A stretch of DNA of 64,000 nt, from assembly GCA_020744425.1 (NCBI GenBank), contig JAGMUV010000001.1:5890001-5954000 (forward strand). The letters are read 5' to 3'. A model generated the notes under the pieces. It was not told the DNA's origin, did not search any database, and was given only the letters and a program-made list of their open reading frames with translations. Shown here one piece after another: positions 22,080-33,699 of this stretch (its first letter is position 1; every line of letters begins with the position of its first letter). This DNA is from Dactylonectria macrodidyma (taxonomy: Eukaryota > Ascomycota > Sordariomycetes > Hypocreales > Nectriaceae). The translations under genes were made by a program, and so were the position numbers.

Positions 22080-22810
22080 TTTCATTTACGAGGACCTACA
22101 GGTTAGGAATACTTATTTTTTTTTTTAGAAATTAAATTTTAAATTTTTTTAAGGATTTATAAGGTCTTAACTTAGGACTTTTAATCCTAAAAGAAGTAAA
22201 AGAAAAGAAGTAAGATATAATAGTTAGATATTAAGAAGACAATTTAAAGTATATTTGTAGGATAAAAACTAAAAAAGGAATAGAGGGAAAGGAGGGGAAG
22301 GAAAGAAGAAAGGGATTTTAAAAAGAGATTATATTGAAGGGGGGGGGAAGGGTAAGAAGGAGGGTAATAGATAGGAAGGAGAAGTTAGGAACTTATGGAA
22401 AGAGGAGAACGTGAGATACTTGAAGGGGAAAACCGGGGGGGAGAGATAGGAACGGGGAGGAAGAGGTAAAGAAGGAGGCGGGGGGAGAAGAATTTTATAA
22501 TATATTATAATTCTTATTTAATTTATTAATAAAGCTTTTTTAATTCTTTATTAATTTTTATAAACTTTAATATAATTAGATTTAATTAGTATTTTAAATT
22601 ATATATATATATATATATATAATTAATAATTCTTTTTTAAAACTTAAATAATTTTTTTTAATTAAATTATTTACTTTATATATATTTATTTATTTTAAGT
22701 CTTTATTTATTATAAGTATTTAATATACTTTTTATATTTATAAAACTTTTAATATATTTAAATTTAATTAAAATTATAATATTATTATTAATTTATAATA
22801 TATTTTTTAT
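22080..22810. repeat. Repeat R2, left copy, at the gene/AT-block border
   Basis: 22,150-22,260 matches about 59,430-59,520, and 22,490-22,810 matches about 60,065-60,324 plus 61,478-61,560, where R1 has split the second copy. Shared segments include the run around TTATAATATATTATAATTC and the one around GTCTTTATTTATTATAAG. The left copy carries a purine tract where the right copy has unrelated sequence. An (AT)n run lies at about 22,599-22,622. I recognise no coding ghost. Confidence 0.6.
22270..22492 (+). other. Polypurine tract of about 220 bases
   Basis: Almost all bases on the plus strand are A or G, with G-runs of nine, seven and six. It is the only G-rich stretch for several kilobases. 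It sits inside the left R2 copy, between the dehydrogenase gene and the transposon nest. Confidence 0.8.
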
Positions 22811-22888
22811 TAAGATTATAATCCTTAGTAGTATATACTTAGAAAGAGGCTAGAGGTTAAATAGTTAAAAAAAAATATAACTAATAAT
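22811..22888 (-). repeat. R1 repeat, copy b, outer part (split by E1)
   Basis: Minus-orientation R1 beginning TAAGATTATAATCC, the reverse complement of the R1 end GGACTATAACCTTA. The copy resumes at 29,189 after gypsy E1. Confidence 0.75.
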
Positions 22889-23083
22889 TATTACAAGCCA
22901 GATAAGATCAACTCAAGAGGTAATACTACTATATTGTAAGAATACTACAATAAAGAGGAAAAAGAGAAAGCAGGCAGGCGTGTAAATATATAGATATATT
23001 AATAGTCCCTATAGCCTGCTCTATATATCCTAATTACGTATTAACCCCACTCTAAGTCCAGCACTCCAGACGCTCCTATTATA
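22889..23083 (-). repeat. E1 long terminal repeat (3' copy)
   Basis: 195 bases, pairs with 28,989-29,183; starts TATTACA, probably TGTTACA before RIP. Confidence 0.85.
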
Positions 23084-23099
23084 TTACCCCCCTCTTTAA

Positions 23100-26000
23100 A
23101 GCGCTTAAAATGGCTATATAAGCATAAGTTATTAAATCCTTATAATTACTAAATAATAAAGACTCTCTATTTCTATTATACATTCTTAAGCCCCTAGCTT
23201 AGTTTAATTAGTTAATTATTATTAAAATACTTTAATATATCTATATTTATAGTAATTATATTAACTTAGGCTTATAATTACTTTAATAATCTAAATACTT
23301 CTAAGTATTTCTTATAGAATTCCTTTAATTATATTAATATATTCTTAAAGTTTTTAATAAAGTACTATTTATTATTAAGATTATATCTAACTTAGTCTAC
23401 TTTATATTAAAGCTATTTATTATATTTATTATATTATAACTCTTTAACTTTATAAACCTTATACTCTTTAGTATTATTAATAATCTTAAATAATAATAAG
23501 TCTTTATCTTACTTTAGTATAGAATTATTAAGATAATACTATAATTAATTTATATATAAAGTTAGGTTTATATACTATAAAGAGAGTAAGTTTAAATAGT
23601 ATAAATACTTAATTTATTTTATAATAATCTATAGCCCTTTCTTTTTTTAATTTAATACTTAGTTAAGTCTTATACTTATAAGTCTATATATATTAATTTA
23701 GACTTTATTTCTAATTATAAAATCTAGTTTTTAATACTTTTTATTAATTTAATAGATTTACTATTCTTATATTTAATAAAGATTTTACTTAATAACTTTA
23801 ATAGAGTTTATAATTTACTTAATATACTATTAAGTATCTTTCTTTAATAAACATTTAGCTTTTATTTTATAGCTTTTAAAATCAGTTCTCTTATCTTAAT
23901 TAAGTTAGAATTAGAGTAAGTAGTTAAATAATAGTCTTATTAGTTCTATATTTAGTAACTTATAATAAAGATTTATTTATATATAGTTTATTAATAGTAA
24001 TAGTTTATTCTAATTATTTTAATAATAGTTAATAAATAGTTATAATTAGTAATTTAAATATTAATTATAAATCTTAATATTCCTATTTATTTAAAAGTAC
24101 TTTATTATACTTAGTTTTTATTTTACTTTAATAAGCTTATATAGCTTATTTATAAAAGTAATAATAAACTATAGTCTATAATCTAATATTATTATTTCTA
24201 ATACTTTAAAAATCTAATATATATAATAATAGTATATATATATAATATTCTTTATTATTACTATTTAATAATAAAGTATAGAAAAAGCAATCTTATTAAG
24301 CTAATTAATAATTACTTATATATAGTTATATCTATTCTTATTCTTAAGTATATAATAAAAGTCTATTATTATATATTACTATATTTAATATAAGACTTCT
24401 AATAAGTATAATAATCTAAGGGTCTTATCTTTATTAATATAAGCTCTTTTATATAGCTTATAATTTGCTTAAAACTAATTAATATTAACTAATAAGCCTA
24501 ACTATTAGAACCTCTTAGTAATTAATCTAATAGTTTTATTATATCCTAAGTAGACTATATTAAGCTTATAATAATTCTTTTTAATAACTAATATTTAAAG
24601 AATACCTTTATTTAGAATAAAAATGCACTAGTTTTAGTAAACTATACCTTTATTTATTATCTAACTATTAGCCTTCTTCTTTATATTCTCTTAGTAAGGC
24701 AGTGATTAAGGAGAAGTTCTATTAGCTCAGAAGATAGTATTAAGTAGCTTCTATCCTTCTAGCGCTTAGATAGCCTCTCTTCTAAAGCTGACTAAAGACT
24801 TAATAGCTTTAGCCCTAATTAATGCCACTTCTAGCCCTTCTTTAGAACTAGGTTTAGTATAAGGACTGGCTATAACCTTATAGTTAATAGAACTAATTAC
24901 TAAGTCCTGACTTAGGAGTACTCTATTTTATACAGCTTCTTATTATACTTTTTATATAGCTAGTTTAAATAACTTCTAAAATAGAGCATTTATTATAATA
25001 TTCTCTTACTTTAAATAGTAAGTAATCTTAAGTTATAAAGCGCTAAGTTATTTACTTATTATACTTACTTACTATTAAAGTATTATTTTATTAAAAAGTA
25101 CTTAAAGGCTTTATAGTTAGTAATAATTAAGAATTACTATTAAAGCCCTAAGAGCTTAGCATTCTATTCTTTTAAAGCTAATATTACTATAAGCATTTCC
25201 TAATTATAAATTAAGTAATATATCTCTATATTATTTATTATCTTAAAGAAGAAAGCTATAGAATACTAGTCTTTATTATTACTCTTTTAAATTAGTATTA
25301 TAATTACTATACTTCTTAATATATTAGTCTTAATAATTATATTATAAAGAGGGTTATACTAAGCCTAGTATAAGGCTAATAAAATTACTAACTTTATAGC
25401 CTTTATTATAATTATTTTCTCTTTAATCTACTTTTATAAGATCTCTTTCTTTATTAATAATATAAGTAATTATACTATTTAACTATAAAACTTAATAAAC
25501 TTTTAATAAAAGTTATAAAACCTAAGGAAGGCTTATACTCTTTATATATTTATTAGTTCTTCTTAGTTTATAATAGCTTTTATCTTTTTTAAATCTATTT
25601 AGATCCTATTTATTATAATTATAAAGTTTAAAAACTCTGTCTTTATAATATAGAATTCTGACTTTTTAATATTTACTTATAACCTTATTATAACTAATTA
25701 TTCTAAGACTATATTAATATATACTTTATAGTCTTTAATATTTTTTAAGTAAATAAGAATATTATTAATATATACTATATAATAGATATTTAAAAAATCT
25801 ATTAAAATATAGTTAATATAAATTTAAAAGTATAAAGAGCTATTAATTAGATTAAATAGTATTACTTTATACTTATAAGTATTATACTAAGTCTTAAAAG
25901 CTATAAGATCCTTAGATTTTAAGAATATCTATATTTAATAAAAAGCTTATTAAATATTAAGTTTTATAAATACTTTTACTTTTACTAGCTTTAATTAAGT

Positions 26001-28930
26001 TTCTTTTATTAAAAGTAATATATAATATTATTTTACTATTAATTTATTAAGCTTTTTATAGTTTATATAAAAGCATTATTTACTATTCTTCTTTTTTATA
26101 AATAAGACTAGTAATATATATAGTATATTACTTACTAATATAATAAATCCTTTTTATAAGTACTTTTTAATATAGTTCTTTATTACCTTTAGTTATTTAA
26201 GGCTTAACTTATATATTAATAAGACCTTCTAACTATTAAGAATTAGCTCTTTTAATTCTAGCTTTATATTAATACTTAGTTAGTAAAGTAATAAAGTATT
26301 AGACTTAGCCTTAGAAAAAGTATATTATAAGTATAAATATTATTAAAGTAACTTTAACTTTACTTTTTCTTTTAATTTAAGTATATCTTTATAAAGGTTT
26401 TCCTCTCTAGCTTCTCTTTATTCTAGTTATTCTTTAATAATCTTATTAATCTCTTAAAAGGTGACTTTACTAATCTATTTAGTATTCTCTTACTTAATTA
26501 CCCTCTCCTACTACTTATTAGTACTAATAATACTGATTTTAATTATAACTCCTTTAGTATTAATTATTAATTATTATAATAAGTTAGCTTAGATTATTAT
26601 TAGTTTAATATTAAAGTCCTTTATTAGAAGAGAGAGTGTTATATCCTTTAATACTCTATTTATCTTAGTTATATTCTCTTTAGTATTATCTAACTATTAT
26701 TTCTTTAATAAGTAATCTCCTTTCTTAAGGATCTGATTCTTATAGGCCTTCTTTTATTCTATACTTAGTTAATTATATTATTTTATATTAGCTTAGTTTA
26801 TTAGCCTTAAATAATAAAGGCCTTTTAATAAAGATATTAATATTATAATATTATTATTAAAATAATTCTTTAGCTTATTATTAGGCTATTATAAGTAATA
26901 ATATTTAATAGAGATTTTTATATTATACTTTTTAAACTACTTCTTTTTAATAATTAGCTCTTAATATATCCTAAGTTCTAATATTAGATAATTTAACTAT
27001 TATTTACTATTTATATCTAATATTATTACTATAATATAAGTAATCTATTATTATCTGCTTTTATATCCTTTAATAATAAGTCCTTGCCTTAAGATTAGGA
27101 TTTAATAGTTCTATAGTTATTAGTATATTCTTAAGGCTAGATCCTTATTTATAAAGATATAACTATCCATTCTAATATTATATAGACTTTTAACTTTAAT
27201 TACTAACTCTAAACTTACTATTATATAAGAATAGTAAAGCTTCTCTTTACTAAGTAATTTATCTATATTAATTAAGCCTTTATTAAAGATTAGTAATTAT
27301 AATTCAGGTCTTAAAGAAGAGACTTCTCTTAAGACTTATCTTTTTCTAACTTAAAAGATAACTTATTTAATTTATTAAGGATTATAATAATAATTATCCG
27401 CCCTACCTTCTTAGCCTTAATATAAACTTTATTTACTTCGCCTCCCTTTAGATATTCTTAATAAGTATAGCTAACTTTTTTATACTTAAAGCACTTCCTT
27501 TCTTTAGCTAGCTTATAAACCTCTAAGTCTTTAAAAGTCTATTTACTATTAATCTTAGTCTTTAAGTACTTAAGTATTAGAGTTACTAACTTCTTAATAT
27601 CCTTCTTCTTAATAATAATACTATTACTTTTATTAATTTATAACTTACTAGTCTTTTTACTATCCTTCTTTATTAAGGTCTTTATATAAGCCTCTTCTAT
27701 TATTATAATATTATTAAGTATTATTATAAAAGTATTAAAGCTTACTTCTTTAGTAAAGTGCTATATAATTATAATATATTTTATCTCTATTAGTACTTTA
27801 TTATAAAGCTCTTCTTTTTAATCCTTTTTAAAGATCTTAGTATTATTTATTATAATTAAGAACTTAATATAGAAACTATACTAATTACTATTAGTATAGT
27901 ATCTTAAAGCCTTAAACTCTTCTTATACTTTAATCTTCTTATTTTTATTTTAAAAGAGGATTATTAAGGCTTAAAAGATATTTTTAATAGTTTTAAAAGT
28001 ATCTTCTTTAGTATTCTTAAGTATATAAGAGCATAAATAAGCAGTTATAATATCCTTATAATAACTAAAAATATAATATACTTTATCCTCCTCTTTAGAA
28101 TAGTCTTATAAGCTATTATATTATAGTTTATACTTAGCTTTAATAAGCTAGTCTTTAAAGTCCGGTTCTTTACTATTATTAAGCTTAAGTAAGTCACTCT
28201 CCTGCTTTTAGTATAGCTTAGTCTTAGCTATTATCTTACTCTTAAGAGGCATGTCTTTATAAAGAAAGATAGTATAATATACTGCTTTTAATTATACTAG
28301 TTCCTTATTAATTCATACTACTTTAATATAGGCTATTACTTTAGCCTTAATTGCTTTATTATACTCTTTAATAAATCGCTTAGTTATTTTAATATACTTA
28401 TTATATAGCTTAATAAGCTTATCTTATTACTTTCTAATTATTAATTACTTAGTAAAATTGCGAATTATTAAAGCTCATACTTTAAAGTATTTCTAGACTA
28501 TTAATTTAATATTATTAGTATTAATTAGAAAGTTCTTAAATCTCCTATTTTAATCTTTTATATAGATTATAAATCAGCTATTATTTATAATCTTATAAGT
28601 TTAAGCATTTAAATCTTCTTTAATAGAATTTACTATAAGTTATATAAAAGGTCTAATAAATATCCCTTTATTATCTTCTATATTAATAGTCCCTTTACTA
28701 TCCTTATTTATAAACTTAGTAAAGTATTACTAGACTTACTAATAAAAGGCGCTCTCTTAGTATACTTTATTAATGCTCTCTTTATTAGCATTCTATATAT
28801 TTAACTTAGAGCTCTTAATTATATTAATTATTAATTAGTTCTAGTTAATAGTAATTTACTATTTATACTTATATTTTACTATAAGTAGGTGGATCTATAG
28901 TTAGATCTAATATAATAATTAACCTTATGC
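23100..28930 (-). pseudogene. E1 gag-pol ghost
   Basis: No frame is intact. On the minus strand, 25,749-25,772 reads Y-I-N-N-I-L-I-Y, the reverse-transcriptase active site YxDDILIY with both Asp codons turned to Asn, as RIP does. At 27,452-27,493 the minus strand reads like the gag zinc knuckle CxxC....H, with several Cys and Gly codons mutated. Positions place gag at the right, then RT, with RNase H and integrase to the left. Confidence 0.75.
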
Positions 28931-28988
28931 TAATATATATTAGAATTAATTAAGATATAAGTAGAAAGAATAAATAATTATAGTATAA

Positions 28989-29183
28989 TATTATAGGCTA
29001 GATAAGATTAACTTAAGAAGTAATGCTATTATATTATAAGAATATTATAATAAAGAGGAAAGAGAGAAAGCAGGCAGGCATGTAAATATATAGATGCGTT
29101 AATAGTCCCTATAGCCTGCCTTATGCGTCCTAATTATATATCGACCCCACCCTGGGTCCAGCACTCCAGACGCTCCTATTATA
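28989..29183 (-). repeat. E1 long terminal repeat (5' copy)
   Basis: 195 bases, less mutated than its partner over the segment TCGACCCCACCCTGGGTCC. Confidence 0.85.
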
Positions 29184-29188
29184 ATAAT

Positions 29189-30144
29189 AAATAATAGTAT
29201 AAAGGCTTAAAACCTAAGCTTAAAGTAATAATAACTCAGAATAACTAGAGTTTCTATTATATTAGAGTATAAGCCTTATTATTCTATTTAACCCTTTAAA
29301 ATGCATTAAGTATGTAAAAAAGCTAGATTAAAAAGCTAAATAGAAAAGCTAGATATTAAAAGGCAAAATCATTATATAATAAGAGCTCTAAAAGGGCTTT
29401 TATTATATTCTAAGCTTATTATAGTTTTAAATTATAATTTAACTCTTTATAATTTTAATTAACGTACTTAATAAGTGAGTGGGCTAAATAAGCGAGTGGG
29501 CCACTTTGAAATTTCCTAGTATTTATACCTTAAATAAAAATATCTTTAAAATATTCTCTAAAATTCAAACTAAGAGTAAAATAGCTAATATTATAGAAAT
29601 AGCTCTATTATATATTAAAAAATTAAAATTAATTTTCTTAGCTTTTTTAAAAAAATTACTTAATAAGCTATATTAAAAATGCTTATTCGCACTGTATACC
29701 TAGCTATTTCTATATAAAGGAATTTTTTTAAAAATTTAAAAAAATTATTATATAGTTTTCTTTTTAATTAAATAATTAAAATTAAAATTATTTTATTTTT
29801 AATAATTAAATAGCTAGTTTTAAATTTTTAAAGTTTAGCTCTTTTTAATGTATAGTATTCATAGCCCACTCGCTTGTTTAGTCCACTCACTTATTAAGTA
29901 TGTTATATTATAATTTAATTTATTAAAGACTAACGTATTAAAGATTAATATTATTTTTAAGCTCTTTATAATTTAACTAACTTATAATAAATACTATAAT
30001 AAATATTTAATATAATATATTTTATAATTTTAATAACTTAAGTTTTAATAATTATTATACTCTTTCTTTATATAATTTAAATATTAAGCTTAATAAAAAT
30101 ATAAAACCCTTAATAAGCTAAAAGCTATAATGATAAAATATTAA
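29189..30144 (-). repeat. R1 repeat, copy b, inner part (split by TIR element T1)
   Basis: Continues the R1 copy after E1 (minus-orientation counterpart of the stretch with CCTTGGGCTTGGGTTTTGGG and the TCTAGCTTTTCTA repeats). It runs into T1 at 29,462 and appears to resume after 29,905 with weak similarity. The exact right end is lost before gypsy E4. Confidence 0.6.
29462..29903. mobile_element. TIR element T1, 442 bases, doubled-motif termini
   Basis: Inverted termini start ACGTACTTAATAAGTGAGTG; the right end is its reverse complement with few changes. TA flanks both sides (29,460-29,461 and 29,904-29,905). Within each terminus the motif AAGYGAGTGGGC occurs twice, 16 bases apart. No coding ghost was recognised, so it is MITE-like. 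It has the same length and interior as T2-inner at 57,621. Confidence 0.8.
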
Positions 30145-30559
30145 TATTATAACCCAGTTTACATAGACCACATAATACTAACTAACTGCATCCGCTCCTA
30201 ATCAATTTCTAACTAATCCTATTAAATTATAACTCAAAACTATAATTATAGTAATAAATCATAATCTCTAACTATACTTTAAACTAGAATTACAATTCTA
30301 AATCGTAATCTAAAAGAATGAATTACAGTCTTTAACTATAATCTATCTAAATACTATTTATATATAAATACATTCATTTAGTACTTTTATAGAAATAGCT
30401 TTACTAACTATTAATATACTTAGTTATATTAAATCTATTATTCTACTATTATTAGATTATAACTTATATTACTTATTATAATATCCTTAATCTACTTAAT
30501 TATAAATACTATATGCTTTAACCCTACTCTAGAGCTTTAGTATAAGCCTGACTATTATA
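30145..30559 (+). repeat. E4 left long terminal repeat
   Basis: 415 bases; pairs with 56,192-56,606, differing almost only by transitions. A primer-site-like stretch (ATTAATAGCTCTTATTTAG) follows and is shared with E2. Confidence 0.85.
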
Positions 30560-30729
30560 TATTAATAGCTCTTATTTAGTGTATTACTATATTAACCTAA
30601 GTAATACCTTATTCAGCTAAAAGCTGACTTTATATTAGTTCTTAAGTTTTTTTCTAAATATAAGGGTCTAGTATAAGATTGACTAAAAGTTTCTAATTAG
30701 TCTAAAATTTTATATAAGCAGCTATAAAA

Positions 30730-31324
30730 CGTGTAACAACTGGATGATGGCCTTAAAAAAGTGAGACCATACTTTAGCAGCTAGCATTACCCCCAGTTTA
30801 TTTACGTTAGATTTTATACACCCCCGGTTTGCTTACTTTAGATTTCGTATATAATGCTGCTTGATGTTTTACTTTATTGCGTAATAAGTCCTAAGTCTAC
30901 TCCTATAACGGCTGTGCTAGATCGCTGTACTAGGGGGCAAAAGATTGGTTAATAATCGCTATAATGGCGACTACTGGGCACATTATTATACTATAGGGCC
31001 CCTATCGCTATTCAGTGAACTAAGCCGTAATAACTCTCTAATGGCTATAAGATGACATAATTCCTATTGTCTGTGCTTACTGTAGTAATGTAAGGCGGGG
31101 ATTCGCGGAACCCTCGGCGAGGGCCCGCGGAACGCCTTATCAACCGTTGCGCGGCACAATTCAGTAACGCAGTCTACTGGAATTGCTTGATATTTTGCCC
31201 TAACGGTCGATTGGTCTTTGTGCAGCTAGGGCATGCCGCCCCTAGCCTTACACTTCCCGGCCTGTAGACACACAGTCTTCGGCTGAGGCTACCCCATGCA
31301 CCCCATCGCCGCTCTAATGTGTAT
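30730..31324. other. GC-richer island inside E4
   Basis: Between the E4 left repeat and E2. Composition rises sharply and is G+C-rich at about 31,080-31,324, with intact CpG and CpA sites. It includes a small hairpin, CCCTCGGCGAGGG, at about 31,110. The stretch starting near TGTAACAACTGGATG (30,730s) begins like a long terminal repeat, so a solo repeat or other later insertion is possible. I could not fix its right end. Confidence 0.5.
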
Positions 31325-31707
31325 TGTCACGGCCTAGGTTCCCACCAGGCGGTCAGGAACGGCAGAACGATAGGACCCGCATCTGGTTCAGCCTAATAGC
31401 ATAGCCCTACCCTAGGACTGACACCCTACTAAGACTGATAGCGACGGTCTAGGACTGATAGCAGTCCTCTAGGCAGGATAGTAGTCTACTTAGTATATAG
31501 TTAACTAAGGAGTGTATATCTAATATAGATAACTCCTTAGCTATTAATATAACTTAGTTATATTAAGTATATTTTATTTTACTATTACTAAATATAATAA
31601 GTATTATTTAATTTTAACTTACTTAATTACTTTATTATATAAACCCTTAGATTAGGACTTAGTATATACTAGCCTTATAAGAGTAGTATATTAACCTAAT
31701 TATTATA
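31325..31707 (+). repeat. E2 left long terminal repeat
   Basis: 383 bases, far less mutated in its first 130 bases than its partner. Confidence 0.87.
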
Positions 31708-32565
31708 TATTAATAGCTTTTATTTACTATATTACTTATATTAAGCTTAAATAATATTGAATTATTATAATAGCTTTACTTATTATACTTAGTTTAATTC
31801 TATTCTCTTTTTATTAGCTAATAAGTAAACTACTTATCTTAGTCTTAATAGATATAAATAATAAAGAAGAAGTTATTATACTTATAAGCTATAAAGCAGA
31901 AGTATATAAGCTAAAGTAATATAATAAATAACTTAGTAATATATTTAATAACCTTACTAAAGCTTTTTATAAGGATACTATTAAAAAGTAAGGATAAATT
32001 AATAACTTAAATAACTAAGTTAAAGTACTTATAAATAAACTTAAGAGGCTTATTAAGGCTTCTAAAAAATAAACTAGCCTCTATAAGGACTATATTAAGA
32101 ATCTGGCCTTTAATTTAGTAATAGGAAAAGACGCTAGAGAAATCCTTAAATTAAAATAACTGGACCCTTATAATAGATCTATAATTACACTCTAAGAATT
32201 CCTAACACAGCTCAGGGCCTACTAGCTATACTATTTAACCCAGTTTATTACTAATAATACTAAAGTCTAGTATACTATAGGGTTTTTTAAGAATAAAGCT
32301 TTTTAATAATTCAAACCTATTATAAGGGATTATATTAACTATATCTATATTAATAGGAAGGAAGAAACTAGGGCTATTTATAGAAGCTATAAAGTCTTTA
32401 AATATAAGCTTAAAAGTACTTTCAGACTCTAAGATAAGAAACGAGTAGTAGAATAGTAAATCCAAAAACTCTATTAGAAAGGAGCAGTGTCTATATATAT
32501 AGCTAAATACTGTAACCTCGCTTTATAACTTAACTAAAGAGAAGAAGGATATATAATAAGCTTTT

Positions 32566-33002
32566 TATAACAGTTGTGTTTTCAGGCTAGGCTATATGGG
32601 GTATAGAGTAGCTTGGAAAGGGTTCTTAAGGGATAGACTAAGGTCTATATTAGTAGAACGGTTAGGTCATACTTACTAAGCAGTAGTCATAGTATTATAT
32701 TAAGTAATAGTCAATATATAATAATATATAGTAATTAAAGTAAATTAAGGTAACTAAGTTATATTAATAGCTAAGAGGCTAGTATTCTAATAATAGCTAG
32801 TTCTTTAGGTTTATATATTATATAGTATAAGGGCTAATTACTTATATTATAAGGGCAATCGTAATAATTATAGAAGTGATTATAGTAATTATAAGAATGA
32901 TTATAATAATCACTCTATAGTTTATAATAATTATTCATAATTAGTAAGAAATTTATAAAGACTATATAATACTAAGTATTTATTATTATATAAGTTATAA
33001 TA
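32566..33002 (-). repeat. E3 long terminal repeat (3' copy)
   Basis: 437 bases; TATAACAG start, originally TGTAACAG. Pairs with 40,274-40,710. Confidence 0.86.
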
Positions 33003-33149
33003 TAATATTTCCCTTTTATTAGTCTTTATTCCTAAGGCTTATAAGTTAGCTATTTTAAGTTTTTTCTTAGTTTATTTAACCTTCTTCTATAATTATTTTT
33101 CTATAATACTAATAGTATATTAAAAGTAAAATCACAATTTACTATATAT

Positions 33150-33620
33150 TATTACTATCTTTATAAACTTATTAAAGAAATAGGCTCTAAAGTTATTAAG
33201 TGCTCGAATTATACTTAATAGAAGTTAAAGTATAGAATGCTTAAGAGTATTTCCTATTATTCTAAGTGCATTTATTATAAACATTTTTATAATAGTTTAG
33301 AAAAGTCGATCTCTATATATAAGTATCTATTTCTATCTTACCTGATTTTTATCTATACTAACTAAACAGCTTCTTATTTAATAGCTAAGAAATATCGCTT
33401 AGAGTCTAAGGAGGAGTAAGCAGAGGAAGAGTTAATAGAATTATAATAGTAAATAAATAAGCGTTTATCTTATCTAATATAGCTTTATTACTAATAAAAA
33501 CAGCTTTAAGAGAGAAGTGTAAAGATAGTATATTAAAGTCTTCATTCTTTAAATAAGCTAGATAAAGCAGAGTGCTAAGAGGCTAATGCAGTTATTAAGG
33601 TCTAGGCCTATAATAAGGTA
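33150..33620 (+). pseudogene. E3 accessory frame, antisense to pol
   Basis: On the plus strand, opposite to E3 gag-pol, one frame reads KCSNYT..QKLKYRMLKS and SYYSKCIYYKHFYNS from 33,198. Tyr stands where Cys (TGT to TAT) is expected, giving a Zn2Cys6-like spacing. An acidic and then Gln/Arg/Lys-rich coiled-coil-like stretch follows (KKYRLESKEE, EEELIEL, INKRLSYLI, LHSLNKLDKAEC). Stops replace probable Gln, Arg and Trp codons. I recall similar cysteine/coiled-coil hypothetical proteins near fungal gypsy elements; the function is unknown. Confidence 0.55.
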
Positions 33621-33699
33621 AATATAATTAATTAGTCTACTATATTTAATTTTAGTACTATTTCTTTATCTTTTAGTATTATATATAGAATGTCTTTAG

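Larger units (their letters stand above)
22889..29183 (-). mobile_element. Gypsy-type LTR retrotransposon E1 (degenerate)
   Basis: Two direct repeats of 195 bases (22,889-23,083 and 28,989-29,183) are flanked by the 5-base duplication ATAAT (22,884-22,888 and 29,184-29,188). A pyrimidine run, CCCCCCTCTTT, just inside the left repeat is a polypurine tract on the minus strand, so the element reads right to left. It is inserted in R1 copy b. The order gag knuckle, reverse transcriptase, then about 2.6 kb to the end fits Ty3/gypsy rather than copia. Confidence 0.85.

Noticed and set aside
32235..32465. Minus-strand frame of 76 codons
   Set aside because: Lies antisense to the clear E2 gag ghost; it is open only because RIP altered the codons.
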